From: Methylomonas sp. ZR1
GTDB lineage: Bacteria > Pseudomonadota > Gammaproteobacteria > Methylococcales > Methylomonadaceae
NCBI RefSeq assembly: GCF_013141865.1
Contig: NZ_RCST01000001.1
Location: 3,782,001-3,846,000 of the forward strand
Length of the DNA stretch: 64,000 nt
Reading direction: 5' to 3'
The position numbers and the translations under genes are program-made. The notes beneath the pieces were generated by a model. It did not search any database. It was not told where the DNA came from and worked only from the letters and a program-made list of their open reading frames with translations. Every line of letters begins with the position of its first letter. The first letter of the stretch is position 1. Of this stretch, positions 1 to 10,286 are shown one piece after another.

Positions 1-62
1 ATGAGCTGGCGCAACCATTGATTGCCGAAAAGATTTGGGGATATTTACAAGCCTTGCTGTAG
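1..62 (+). CDS. C-terminal tail of an unidentified protein (partial)
   Basis: An open frame enters from the left edge and ends at TAG (60-62). Its last residues read ELAQPLIAEKIWGYLQALL. It is convergent with the glycosyltransferase that follows, 10 bp away. A helical, leucine-rich end of this kind is common in GT-B glycosyltransferases, and the neighbour is also a glycosyltransferase, but twenty residues do not identify a family. Only the frame and the stop are seen; the role is unknown. Confidence 0.4.
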   Translation, partial: ELAQPLIAEKIWGYLQALL

Positions 63-72
63 ACGCGACGCG

Positions 73-1023
73 CTAATTTGCCGTCAAGGTTTGCTTAAAC
101 GCCGGCAGTTGCCTATAACCGGCGATTTCGCCGGCCGTAAACATCCATTTCATTTTTTTTTGTAAGCGCTGCTGCTCACGTGGTTCCAGCCAAAAACTCG
201 CGAATCGGCTAAGATAATGCCGCAGCAAATACAGTGGGATGCCAGCGATATTTTTTCCGGTGGGTACATCAGCATACGCCAGCACCTGACAACGGGCCAC
301 GTCGAACATCCAGCGGCAGACGTAGGCTTTCGTCATCCGCTCCGGGATGTTACAGTGATACAGCAATGCTTCCGGCACATACCAAAACTCGCCGCCGCCG
401 CGCCGAAAACGGCCCATGTATTCGGTGTCTTCCGTAAACGGCACCGAAGTACCCGGCCCAAGCTCTTCGCGAAACCAGCCATTTTTGGCTACGGCCCCGG
501 TTCTTAACGCCGTATTGACGCCGCCCGGAATCACCTGTTCATCCAAAAACTGCTGGGACATGCCGAAATCGCGAGTATTGGTAATGCCGCGCGGCAATGC
601 AAACTCACCTTCGGTATGCAACCAGGCGGGGATGTCGCCCAGCCATTTGGGTAATACTTTGCCGGCAAAACCGTCGATTTCCGGATGCAGCACAGCGGCA
701 TCGATGTAAGCCTGTAACCAGCTCGCTTGCGGTTCGACATCGTCGTCGGTGAACACCAATAATTCACCTTGCGCTTGCTTGATGGCGCGATTCAAAGCGC
801 GGGACTTACCGGGAATCGGCTCGGAGACGCAATGCACCGGCAGCCGACCACGCTCAGCTTCGGCGGCGATCACCGCCACAGTGTCGTCGCTGCTGCCGTT
901 ATCAACCATCAGCAATTCCCAGCGGGTCTGGCTATTCAGGCGCATTGCGGCCAATGCGTCGAACAAGCGCGGCAATATCGACGCTCTGTTGCGGGTGCTG
1001 ATAATCACGGAGGCGTTTAACAT
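73..1023 (-). CDS. Family 2 glycosyltransferase
   Basis: This 316-residue protein transfers a sugar from a nucleotide donor, probably during surface polysaccharide or glycolipid synthesis at the inner face of the membrane. The N-terminus has the GT-A pattern: the VIISTRNR strand at residues 6-13, VDNGSSDDT at 40-48, and an acidic FTDDDVEP motif (DDD about 93-95) that would bind the metal-nucleotide sugar. There is no clear membrane segment, so it is a soluble or peripheral GT2 enzyme. The acetyltransferase on the same strand 39 bp upstream probably belongs to the same operon. Acceptor and sugar cannot be told from the sequence. Confidence 0.9.
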   Translation of the reverse strand: MLNASVIISTRNRASILPRLFDALAAMRLNSQTRWELLMVDNGSSDDTVAVIAAEAERGRLPVHCVSEPIPGKSRALNRAIKQAQGELLVFTDDDVEPQASWLQAYIDAAVLHPEIDGFAGKVLPKWLGDIPAWLHTEGEFALPRGITNTRDFGMSQQFLDEQVIPGGVNTALRTGAVAKNGWFREELGPGTSVPFTEDTEYMGRFRRGGGEFWYVPEALLYHCNIPERMTKAYVCRWMFDVARCQVLAYADVPTGKNIAGIPLYLLRHYLSRFASFWLEPREQQRLQKKMKWMFTAGEIAGYRQLPAFKQTLTAN

Positions 1024-1062
1024 AGGTTGCAGACCTAATTTTGAATTTTGGGTTAAGCAATA

Positions 1063-2145
1063 TTACAGCGGATGATCGAAATAATCGCCATCGATCCCGC
1101 TGCGGTACCAATTTTGCGAAATATTGTCGGCTAGCGGCGGCTCGCGATAAATCAGATAGCGGTTACCGCGCGACGGCACTGCTTCATAGCCAAGACAGCG
1201 GAACAGACTGGTCAATGACGGCGAGGCGACTTCCAGACTGCCCCAGCTAATCCCGTTCTCCCGCCAATAAGCAAATAGGTAATACAACAGTGTCTGTATG
1301 GCCGGCTCATCGTCCAAGGGATAAAACACGTCACGCAATACTGCCATGCTGATAGCATCCCCAAAGCCTTGCTGATGCCAAATTGCGTAGGCGCGCAATT
1401 TGCCAGCAGCATCGCGCAGCGCGAAAAGCCTTAAAGGACAGGTAGGAAAATCAAATAAACGCCAATTCAAATAGCGGCTGCTACGTTCCAGACAAGAGAC
1501 ATAGCCCGCTTTCGCCCGTTCCCACAACGCATCAAACTCGGTGTCGCAATGCCAAACCTCCGCCAATGTAAAACCGCCGCTACGTAATTTGACATTGCGT
1601 AAGCGCAAGTTGATGTCGAACATGCTGCCCAGCAAATGGCCCAACGATTTGCCGGCGCGTTTCTGCCAAGAACCGCGATAACCGACGCGCAAACGATAAA
1701 AGTCATTATCGCTACCGCCGATCGGTACGAAGCCGCATTTTTTGAAGGCTTTCTGGGTAATCACGCCGGCAGTCACCGTGCCGTTGAATCGCGCAAATTC
1801 GAGGCTGTGTTCGATCAGCTTGGTGGCTAAGCCCTGCCCACGAAACTCTTCATCGACACAGGTATTGGAACCGAAGGCAAGCGTTACGGATTGGCCGTTC
1901 AACCACCAGGGTTGCACGAACATGGCCCGGAAACCCGCCAAACGCCCATTGTGCCAAACCCCGACGCCGGCGCACGGCAAGGCGTTCTGCCATGGGTTAT
2001 GCACGATACGGGATTCGAACCATTGCTGGATATATTCGGGGTGTTGCTGAAACTCCTCGAAATTGGCAACGGCAATCAGAATGCAATCCGGAATATCCGC
2101 CGGTTGGATAGGTCCATAAACAAAATGGTCTGCAACAGCGGACAT
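1063..2145 (-). CDS. GNAT-family N-acetyltransferase
   Basis: This 360-residue protein carries an acetyl-CoA-binding GNAT fold in its first half. The pyrophosphate-binding loop reads FRGQGLATKLIEHSL (RGQGLA at residues 102-107), followed by a typical helix. The C-terminal half (about 165-350) looks like a second, degenerate acyltransferase-like domain, as in the FemAB-like double-GNAT proteins of polysaccharide clusters. The start is supported by a GAGAAAG ribosome site just upstream of ATG. It lies directly upstream of the GT2 gene on the same strand, which suggests acylation of a cell-surface sugar; that link is inferred. Confidence 0.8.
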   Translation of the reverse strand: MSAVADHFVYGPIQPADIPDCILIAVANFEEFQQHPEYIQQWFESRIVHNPWQNALPCAGVGVWHNGRLAGFRAMFVQPWWLNGQSVTLAFGSNTCVDEEFRGQGLATKLIEHSLEFARFNGTVTAGVITQKAFKKCGFVPIGGSDNDFYRLRVGYRGSWQKRAGKSLGHLLGSMFDINLRLRNVKLRSGGFTLAEVWHCDTEFDALWERAKAGYVSCLERSSRYLNWRLFDFPTCPLRLFALRDAAGKLRAYAIWHQQGFGDAISMAVLRDVFYPLDDEPAIQTLLYYLFAYWRENGISWGSLEVASPSLTSLFRCLGYEAVPSRGNRYLIYREPPLADNISQNWYRSGIDGDYFDHPL

Positions 2146-2352
2146 AGGCTTTCTCGAAAAAGTGCGGGAAATGATTAGCGAGGCCTAACTATCGTTAGCA
2201 AAGGCATCAGCGACAATCGAAAACTATTATCGGTGCAAACTTGCCGCAATACCAAACGACAGCGTCGTTTTAACAGGATTGAAGGAGCAGGAAAAGTTGA
2301 GGCTTGGGCAACACGCGCACTGCCCAAACCCTCAGCACATCTATAACGGCGC

Positions 2353-2832
2353 TTACCGGACTGAATTCAAAACCGCTTTGGCATCCAGCAATCTGCTGCG
2401 TTTTTTCAAGCCCAGAACACCCAGCATGCCGCTAAGAAAAAACCAGGCCGCGGTGGGTAAGGCAGCTTTCAATTCAGCTGTTTTGCTTTCGTCTATCACT
2501 GGCTGGAAAACCGTGCCAAGCAGACTGAGTAAACCCATTTGCGAAACCATATCGCCAAGCCCTGCTATGTCCGACAAGGCTTGCTGAAATGTTACGACCG
2601 CACGGGTCTTGACCCGTGTAAACAATGTTAGCGCATAGTCCTGCAAGGGCTTATCCGCTAGTGGATTCAATGGCTGCTCCTGATAAGCGCTTGGCAAATC
2701 CGGCAAAATCGTTTGGAAGGATTCGAGCGGGTTTAACGTATTTTCGGTCGTAGCTGCTTGCGCAAACTGCATCCCCCAAAACGATAGACCAATAAAAAAT
2801 AACGCGGAAAATAACGGCTTGTTTGTGTCCAT
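2353..2832 (-). CDS. Small exported protein with VPLPA/PEP-CTERM-like sorting tail
   Basis: This 159-residue protein has an N-terminal signal segment (LFSALFFIGLSFWGMQFAQA). Near the C-terminus is ALPTAAWFFLSGMLGVLG followed by basic LKKR. That tripartite tail (short proline motif, hydrophobic helix, basic end) is the layout of exosortase substrates, with LPTAAWFF close to the VPLPAAVWLF variant. The region between has no recognised domain. No exosortase gene is in the window. Two other genes here (25912-26970 and 27169-27894) carry the same type of tail. Its function is unknown; processing and surface export are inferred from the tail. Confidence 0.65.
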   Translation of the reverse strand: MDTNKPLFSALFFIGLSFWGMQFAQAATTENTLNPLESFQTILPDLPSAYQEQPLNPLADKPLQDYALTLFTRVKTRAVVTFQQALSDIAGLGDMVSQMGLLSLLGTVFQPVIDESKTAELKAALPTAAWFFLSGMLGVLGLKKRSRLLDAKAVLNSVR

Positions 2833-3269
2833 ATTAAAACCCCAGAATTAATCAATTAGTTAAGAGGTGAAACCCTATTCGCACAAACCGGACCGATTAC
2901 GGCAAACAGCGGCTTATGGTATAGGCATCCATACACAGGAGAATAGCACTATGCGTGCCAATTGCAAGAGGCTGTTTTATATCAACATTTCCCATCCACC
3001 CATTAAACTTGTTGGTATAGAAGCCACAAAAAGCCAATTAAATGCTGCTAACACAACAACTTAGCGGCTAGCGACTTCATCAAAGTTGTAGGAGCCAATA
3101 TCGCGAAATTTTCCGGCTTATTCTGTTCGAATCCAGTGGCCGGCAACACCGCCACCACCCAAGCTAAAGGCTAAGCTTCCATCGGCAAGCGGCGGTTTTC
3201 CTGTTGAAAGATAGCCATAAATTGTTAGAGTAGTAGGCAAGTGACTGAACACTAAGACTCGGGAGCATC
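2833..3269. other. Intergenic region upstream of pycA
   Basis: About 440 bases between the divergent sorted-protein gene and pycA. A 65-codon plus-strand frame (2867-3064) has no homology that I recognise and no good ribosome site, so I do not call it. The stretch TTCGAATCC near 3126 resembles a tRNA T-loop, but no cloverleaf can be built around it. The promoters of both flanking genes must lie here; no convincing -35/-10 pair was picked out. Confidence 0.5.
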
Positions 3270-4688
3270 ATGTTACGCAAAATACTGATCGCCAATCGCG
3301 GCGAAATTGCTGTCCGGATCATTCGGGCCTGCGCGGAAATGGGCATTCGTTCAGCGGCTATTTATTCGGAAGCCGACCGCTTTGCCTTGCACGTCAAAAA
3401 AGCTGACGAATCGCATTACATAGGCAGCGAGCCGCTGGCCGGCTATTTAAACATCTACGGCTTGGTGGATTTAGCCTTGCGCACCGGCTGCGATGCCATT
3501 CATCCCGGCTACGGTTTCCTGTCAGAAAACGCCCAGTTCGCCAAAGCCTGCCAGGAACGCGGCTTGGTGTTTATCGGCCCCTCCGCCGAAGTGATCCAAC
3601 GCATGGGCGACAAAACCGAAGCCCGCAGCGCGATGATAGCCGCCGGCTTACCCGTCACGCCGGGCTCGGACGGTAATCTGGATAGCGTCGAGCATGCCTT
3701 GCAGGTGGCCGAACAAATCGGTTATCCGATCATGCTGAAGGCCACTTCAGGTGGCGGCGGGCGCGGCATCCGGCGTTGCGACACCCCCAACGAATTGCGA
3801 CAGAACTATCAGCGGGTGATTTCCGAAGCCACCAAGGCCTTTGGCAGCGCCGACGTGTTTTTGGAAAAATGCGTCGTTAACCCGATTCACATCGAAGTGC
3901 AAGTGTTGGCCGATCACTTCGGCAACACCATCCATCTATACGAGCGCGATTGCTCGGTGCAGCGCCGCAACCAGAAATTGATCGAAATCGCTCCTTCACC
4001 GCAACTGGATGAAGCACAACGCCAGTACCTGGGCGGTTTGGCGGTGATGGCGGCCAAAGCGGTCGGTTACACCAATGCCGGCACCGTTGAATTTCTGCTG
4101 GACGCCAACGGTCGTTTTTATTTCATGGAAATGAACACCCGGGTACAAGTCGAGCACACCATCACCGAAACCATCACCGGTGTGGACATTGTCGAAGAAC
4201 AAATTCGCGTTGCGGCCGGTTTACCGCTGCGTTTCAAACAAGAAGAGATTGTTCGTCGCGGCTATGCGATTCAATTTCGCGTCAACGCCGAAGACCCTAA
4301 AAACAATTTCCTGCCCAGCTTCGGCCACATTTCCCGTTACTACGCCCCCGGCGGTCCCGGCGTACGTACCGACACCGCTATTTATACCGGCTACGAAGTC
4401 CCGCCCTTTTATGACTCGATGCTGGCCAAAGTCATCGTCAGCGCGATGACCTGGGAAGACGCGATCAATCGCGGCGAGCGAGCCTTGAAAGATATGGGCT
4501 TGTTCGGCATCAAAACCACGATCCCCTATTACTTAAAAATTCTCGGTCATCCGGATTTTCGCCGCGGCCGCTTCAACACCGGCTTTGTCGAAGCCAATCC
4601 CGACCTGATCAATTATTCCAACAAGCCGCGACCGGAAATTCTGGCCAGCGTGCTGGCGGCAGTTGTCGCCTCTCATACTGGCCTGTAA
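3270..4688 (+). CDS. pycA: Pyruvate carboxylase subunit A (biotin carboxylase)
   Basis: The ATP-grasp biotin carboxylase subunit, 472 residues, carboxylates biotin with bicarbonate and ATP. Visible signatures are the N-terminal KILIANRGEIAVRIIRA, the glycine-rich ATP-binding loop MLKATSGGGGRGIR, the biotin carboxylase motif FLEKCVVNPIHIEVQVLAD, and the catalytic MEMNTRVQVEHTITE. The start is supported by CGGGAGC just upstream. Subunit B follows after 15 bp, so the two are one operon. AccC looks similar, but the pairing with an OadA-like partner rather than AccB points to anaplerotic pyruvate carboxylase, which makes oxaloacetate. Confidence 0.93.
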   Translation: MLRKILIANRGEIAVRIIRACAEMGIRSAAIYSEADRFALHVKKADESHYIGSEPLAGYLNIYGLVDLALRTGCDAIHPGYGFLSENAQFAKACQERGLVFIGPSAEVIQRMGDKTEARSAMIAAGLPVTPGSDGNLDSVEHALQVAEQIGYPIMLKATSGGGGRGIRRCDTPNELRQNYQRVISEATKAFGSADVFLEKCVVNPIHIEVQVLADHFGNTIHLYERDCSVQRRNQKLIEIAPSPQLDEAQRQYLGGLAVMAAKAVGYTNAGTVEFLLDANGRFYFMEMNTRVQVEHTITETITGVDIVEEQIRVAAGLPLRFKQEEIVRRGYAIQFRVNAEDPKNNFLPSFGHISRYYAPGGPGVRTDTAIYTGYEVPPFYDSMLAKVIVSAMTWEDAINRGERALKDMGLFGIKTTIPYYLKILGHPDFRRGRFNTGFVEANPDLINYSNKPRPEILASVLAAVVASHTGL

Positions 4689-4703
4689 ACCCAAGGAAAC
4701 CCC

Positions 4704-6527
4704 ATGAGCAAAGTTTACGTAACCGACGTTATCCTCCGCGACGCCCACCAATCCCTCATCGCAACCCGCATGCGCACCGAAGACATGCTGCCGGCCTGCG
4801 CCATGCTGGACGACATCGGCTATTGGTCGTTGGAATGCTGGGGCGGCGCGACCTTCGACGCCTGTCTGCGTTTCTTGAAGGAAGACCCCTGGGAACGCCT
4901 GAGCAAGCTGAAAGCCGCGCTGCCCAATACCCGCTTGCAAATGCTGCTGCGCGGCCAAAACCTGCTCGGCTACCGACATTATTCCGACGATGTGGTGCGA
5001 AAGTTTGTAGAAACGGCCGCGCGCAACGGCATGGACGTGTTTCGTATCTTTGACGCACTGAATGACATCCGCAACTTGGAAACCGCTATCGAGGCCACCC
5101 GCAAGGCCGGCAAACATGCGCAAGGCACCATTTGTTACACCACCAGCCCGGTACATGACATCGCCAGTTTCATCAAATTGGGTAAAGGCCTGGCCGACTT
5201 GGGCTGCAATTCGATTGCCATCAAAGACATGGCCGGTCTGTTGACCCCTTACGTCGCCGGCGAATTGGTCAAAGCGCTGAAAGATGCCGTCGATTTGCCG
5301 CTGCACCTGCATTGCCACGCTACTGCCGGCTTGGCGGAAATGTGCCAGCTCAAGGCTATTGAAGCCGGCTGCGAACATGTCGATACCGCGCTGTCCTCCT
5401 GGGCCGGCGGCACCAGCCACCCGCCTACCGAATCATTGGTCACCGCCCTCCGCGGCACTGATTTCGACACCGGCCTGGATTTGGATAAACTGCAAGCCGT
5501 GAATCAATATTTCCTGGACGTTCGAAAAAAATACCACCGCTTCGAAAGCGAATTTACCGGCATCGACACCCGCGTCCACATCTTCCAAGTACCGGGCGGC
5601 ATGATCTCCAACCTGGCCAACCAGTTAAAAGAGCGCAATGCTTTGGATCGCATGGCCGAGGTGTACAAAGAAATCCCCGAAGTCCGTAAAGACTTGGGCT
5701 ACCCGCCGCTAGTCACCCCTACGTCGCAAATCGTCGGCACCCAGGCCGTGTTGAATGTGCTGACCGGCAAGCGTTACGACACCATCAGCAATGAAGTGAA
5801 GCGTTACCTGCACGGTGGCTACGGCAAAGCCCCGGCGCCGGTTAACGCCCAACTGCAAGCCAAGGCCGTCGGCAAGGAAGAAGTCATCGAGTGCCGTCCG
5901 GCCGATTTACTCAAACCGGAATTCGAGCATCTGCGCAACGAAATCGCCCACCTGGCGATGAATGACGAAGACGTGCTGAGCTTCGCAATGTTCCCGGAAA
6001 TCGGTAAACAATTTTTGGAGCTGCGCTCCACCGACAGCTTGGTCGCAGAACCCCTGGAGTTGGACGAAGCACCTGCGTCCGCCGAAGTCAAAAAAGCCCC
6101 GACCGAATTCAACGTAGCGCTACACGGCGAGCAATATCACGTGAAAGTCACCGGTGCCGGGCCGAAAAATCAAAGCTTGCGGCATTTTTACTTCACCGTG
6201 GACGGCATGCCGGAAGAAATCGTCATCGAAACCCTGGACGAAATCGTGTTGGATGGCGGCGCCCAAGGCGCAGTACAGAGTGCTATCGCCAGCAAACGCC
6301 GCCGCCCCAGCGAGCCGGGCGATGTGGTGACCAGCATGCCCTGCAATATCATCGACGTATTGGTCAAAGAAGGTCAAAAAGTCAATGCCGGTCAATCTTT
6401 GCTGGTGACTGAAGCCATGAAAATGGAAACCGAGATCACGGCACCGATAGCCGGTATCGTCAAAGCCATTTATGTGGCAAAAGGTGATGCGGTTAACCCT
6501 AATGAGGTGCTGGTCGAAATTAATTAG
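4704..6527 (+). CDS. pycB: Pyruvate carboxylase subunit B (carboxyltransferase plus biotin carrier; OadA-like)
   Basis: This 607-residue protein transfers carboxyl from biotin to pyruvate. The N-terminal HMGL-like TIM barrel starts with VTDVILRDAHQSLIATRMRT and includes the catalytic-lysine region SIAIKDMAGLLTPY. The middle is the conserved carboxylase domain. The C-terminal 75 residues are the biotinyl domain with TEAMKMETE, whose first lysine is biotinylated. The family also contains sodium-pumping oxaloacetate decarboxylase alpha subunits, but no OadB or OadG gene is beside it and the biotin carboxylase gene is, so pyruvate carboxylase is the better reading. Confidence 0.92.
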   Translation: MSKVYVTDVILRDAHQSLIATRMRTEDMLPACAMLDDIGYWSLECWGGATFDACLRFLKEDPWERLSKLKAALPNTRLQMLLRGQNLLGYRHYSDDVVRKFVETAARNGMDVFRIFDALNDIRNLETAIEATRKAGKHAQGTICYTTSPVHDIASFIKLGKGLADLGCNSIAIKDMAGLLTPYVAGELVKALKDAVDLPLHLHCHATAGLAEMCQLKAIEAGCEHVDTALSSWAGGTSHPPTESLVTALRGTDFDTGLDLDKLQAVNQYFLDVRKKYHRFESEFTGIDTRVHIFQVPGGMISNLANQLKERNALDRMAEVYKEIPEVRKDLGYPPLVTPTSQIVGTQAVLNVLTGKRYDTISNEVKRYLHGGYGKAPAPVNAQLQAKAVGKEEVIECRPADLLKPEFEHLRNEIAHLAMNDEDVLSFAMFPEIGKQFLELRSTDSLVAEPLELDEAPASAEVKKAPTEFNVALHGEQYHVKVTGAGPKNQSLRHFYFTVDGMPEEIVIETLDEIVLDGGAQGAVQSAIASKRRRPSEPGDVVTSMPCNIIDVLVKEGQKVNAGQSLLVTEAMKMETEITAPIAGIVKAIYVAKGDAVNPNEVLVEIN

Positions 6528-6540
6528 GAGAAAAGACTAA

Positions 6541-6671
6541 AGGCGAAAGGTAAAATGGCGTGTTTGCCGTGAGGATGGCTTCCATATATTTATAGCTGCT
6601 TACTTTGGCAAATGAATTCGCCACTACAATTATGTCGGCTGCTCGTCTTTTTAGATTTTTATCTTTCGCCT
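6541..6671. repeat. AT-rich intergenic element bounded by inverted repeats (MITE-like)
   Basis: The segment begins AGGCGAAAGGTAAAAT (6541-6556) and ends with ATTTTTATCTTTCGCCT (6655-6671), which read as inverted copies: 9 perfect outer base pairs, then a few matches with one or two mismatches. The about 100 bp between them is AT-rich compared with both flanking genes and has no open frame. Terminal inverted repeats around a short non-coding body is the layout of a miniature inverted-repeat element. A target duplication is not obvious, so an ordinary intergenic repeat is also possible. Confidence 0.4.
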
Positions 6672-6678
6672 GATTACT

Positions 6679-8113
<1,435 letters not shown>

Positions 8114-8319
8114 TACATCCTACCCAAACAAATTATTCAATTGGCCTGTCTGCTAACGTGTTGAATAGCTGCCTGCCGATTGCCTGGATCCGCTTGCAGT
8201 TATTGATGCGTAAAGTACCTTGATAACACCCCTCTTAACTCTTTTATGCTTTGGCGAGCAGGATTTTTTATTGATTATGCCTGCCTAAACTGTCTTCAAC
8301 TCTCAATTACACAGCCTGT

Positions 8320-8586
8320 TTACTTCATTTGCGTCGATTCTGAATGTCTATTCTCAGGCTCTTCCGCTACATTTTCCAAATGCCGATGAAACATAAAACG
8401 TTGTAGCGTACCGGTATACGTCACACCCGAGTGGTAATCGTAAATCTCCACTTCAGATTCTTCCTCGGTTTGCAATGGCGCTTTTTGGGTGGCATTTTCA
8501 TGATGTTCCGCAATAGCGGCACCTGTTAATCCCATACTCAAAACGGCAAATATGGCGAGTTTTATCGTGTTTTTAACTCGTTTCAT
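8320..8586 (-). CDS. Small exported protein of unknown function
   Basis: An 88-residue protein starting MKRVKNTIKLAIFAVLSMGL, with a signal peptide that probably ends after GAAIA. The start at 8586 is chosen because GGAGTG lies eight bases upstream; the frame is open further upstream but without a ribosome site. The mature part is acidic and then His-rich (EEESEVEIYDYHSG, then RFMFHRHLENV). No known domain was recognised. It is divergent from the protease gene downstream, with about 250 bp between them. Confidence 0.55.
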   Translation of the reverse strand: MKRVKNTIKLAIFAVLSMGLTGAAIAEHHENATQKAPLQTEEESEVEIYDYHSGVTYTGTLQRFMFHRHLENVAEEPENRHSESTQMK

Positions 8587-8832
8587 GATGATCACTCCTA
8601 TCCAGTAGCAAACGATCCAGGCGTTTTCGAGACTTTGCGATTTGACGATAGTTCCTAAATCCACTGTTGATTAAAAACACACGTAACTGACTCGCTTGAA
8701 ATTTGCTAAACGCGCTCCCATTTTGCCGACGTAGCGGCTCAGTGGAATTGAATATCCCGCGCTGCCGCCGTTTAAAACAGCATTAATCCGTTCGCACGAT
8801 TCTGGGTAGGAACCAACAAACCGGAGGCCGAC

Positions 8833-9966
8833 ATGCAACATCCCAATCATCCCGATTCGCCCGATGTATTCATTAAACGTGTATTCGCCGCCGGTGCAGT
8901 CGCCGCAGCGCTGATAGTCCTTTGGCATTGGCAGCCGGGAGCACCGGCGACCGAATCCGCCCCGGTCAGAACCGTCGCCGCGCGCGGCGATTTGGCAGCG
9001 GACGAAAAAAGCACCATCGAACTGTTCGAAAAATCGCGAGATTCGGTGGTTTACATCAGCACCGCCGCGCTAGTGCGCAATGTCTGGACTCGCGACGTAT
9101 TTTCAGTGCCGAAAGGCACGGGTTCCGGATTTATCTGGGACGAAGCCGGCCATGTCGTCACCAACTTTCACGTCATTGCCGGCGCAAACGAAGCCACGGT
9201 AAAACTGGCCGACGGCCGCGATTACAAGGCCACTCTGGTTGGCGCCAGCCAGGTGCATGATATTGCGGTATTGAAAATCGGCGTCGGCTTCAAACGGCCG
9301 CCACCGGTACCGGTCGGCACCAGCCGCGATCTAAAAGTTGGCCAAAAAGTATTCGCTATCGGCAACCCGTTTGGTTTGGACTGGACCTTGACCAGCGGCA
9401 TCGTCTCCGCGCTGGACCGCTCCCTGGGCGGTCAGGAAGGTCCGGCCGTCGAACATTTGATCCAGACCGACGCCGCGATTAATCCCGGCAACTCCGGCGG
9501 CCCGCTCCTCGATTCCGCCGGCCGGTTGATCGGCATCAATACCGCAATTTACAGCCCGAGTGGTGCCTCCGCCGGCATCGGTTTTGCGGTGCCGGTGGAT
9601 ACGGTGATGCGGGTGGTGCCGGAACTGATTAAACAAGGCAAATACATCCGCCCGGCCCTGGGTATCGAAATAGACCAACAGATGAACGAGCAATTGGCGG
9701 CTTTGACCGGCACGGCCGGTGTCGCGGTATTGCGGGTGCAGCCCGGTTCGGCGGCGGATAAAGCCGGCCTACAAGGCGTATCGATAACGGCCAACGGCAT
9801 GGTGCCGGGCGACATCATCGTCGCCATTAACGGTAAGGACGTCGATACGCTCTCAAAACTGTTCGCCCGCCTGGACGACCAGAAGGTTGGCGATGTCGTC
9901 AAAGTCAAGGTATTCAACAATGGCCAGACCCGGGAAGTCGAAGTAATCTTACAGCCAGGAAATTGA
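8833..9966 (+). CDS. HtrA/Deg-type periplasmic serine protease
   Basis: A 377-residue trypsin-like protease that would act in the periplasm on misfolded or signalling proteins. Residues 15-33 form one N-terminal membrane segment. The triad is visible: His113 in VTNFHVIAG, Asp143 in VHDIAVLKI and Ser221 in NPGNSGGPLLD. One PDZ domain follows (about 275-375, with GDIIVAINGKDVD). A membrane anchor with one PDZ is the DegS layout, rather than the two-PDZ DegP layout. GGAGG precedes the ATG by six bases. No sigma-E regulators are adjacent, so a sigma-E role is not implied. Confidence 0.9.
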   Translation: MQHPNHPDSPDVFIKRVFAAGAVAAALIVLWHWQPGAPATESAPVRTVAARGDLAADEKSTIELFEKSRDSVVYISTAALVRNVWTRDVFSVPKGTGSGFIWDEAGHVVTNFHVIAGANEATVKLADGRDYKATLVGASQVHDIAVLKIGVGFKRPPPVPVGTSRDLKVGQKVFAIGNPFGLDWTLTSGIVSALDRSLGGQEGPAVEHLIQTDAAINPGNSGGPLLDSAGRLIGINTAIYSPSGASAGIGFAVPVDTVMRVVPELIKQGKYIRPALGIEIDQQMNEQLAALTGTAGVAVLRVQPGSAADKAGLQGVSITANGMVPGDIIVAINGKDVDTLSKLFARLDDQKVGDVVKVKVFNNGQTREVEVILQPGN

Positions 9967-10046
9967 TTCTTCGGCATGGTGCCGATCTCGCCATTTCGGG
10001 ATCGGCTGGTATGATCGGAAGCTATATTTCTTAAGCAGACCAAGCC

Positions 10047-10283
10047 ATGCCGACCGCCAAATCACCCAGGCTGAACCCGAACAAATTACTGCTCAGCAAA
10101 TGGACCGCCGTTACCCCGCAAAATAAGGAAAAGCACTTTATCGTCAGTAAATTGCTACTGCCGGACGAGCCGGACGCGCCGCTGGAAATGATCGAACTGG
10201 AGGCGGTGTTTAGCAAACGGGTGCAAATCATGCCCTGGCGGGATTTGCTTAATACCAACAACTGGCGCCAGGGTTGGCACTGA
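10047..10283 (+). CDS. TIGR02450-family Trp-rich small protein
   Basis: This 78-residue protein matches the small Trp-rich TIGR02450 family: NPNKLLLSKWTAVTPQNKEK near the start, the central HFIVSKLL, and a C-terminal ending in NNWRQGWH. Its function is unknown. Family members often sit beside photolyase or cryptochrome genes, and here the photolyase ATG is three bases after the stop, so this is the first gene of that operon. The acidic middle and conserved tryptophans suggest a small beta protein; a link to photorepair is inferred from position only. Confidence 0.85.
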   Translation: MPTAKSPRLNPNKLLLSKWTAVTPQNKEKHFIVSKLLLPDEPDAPLEMIELEAVFSKRVQIMPWRDLLNTNNWRQGWH

Positions 10284-10286
10284 GCG

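Noticed and set aside
2003..2025. GGATTCGAACC resembling a tRNA T-arm
   Set aside because: It is inside the GNAT gene, in frame, and no cloverleaf exists around it.
2867..3064. 65-codon plus-strand open frame before pycA
   Set aside because: No ribosome site and no recognisable protein features.
3115..3145. tRNA T-loop-like TTCGAATCC
   Set aside because: The arms do not pair over five bases and no anticodon or acceptor stem can be built around it.
4533..5420. 295-codon minus-strand open frame
   Set aside because: It lies fully opposite pycA/pycB, has no ribosome site, and its composition is that of an antisense shadow of a GC-rich gene.
8671..8928. 85-codon minus-strand open frame
   Set aside because: Overlaps the start of the HtrA-type gene on the other strand and has no signal or ribosome site.
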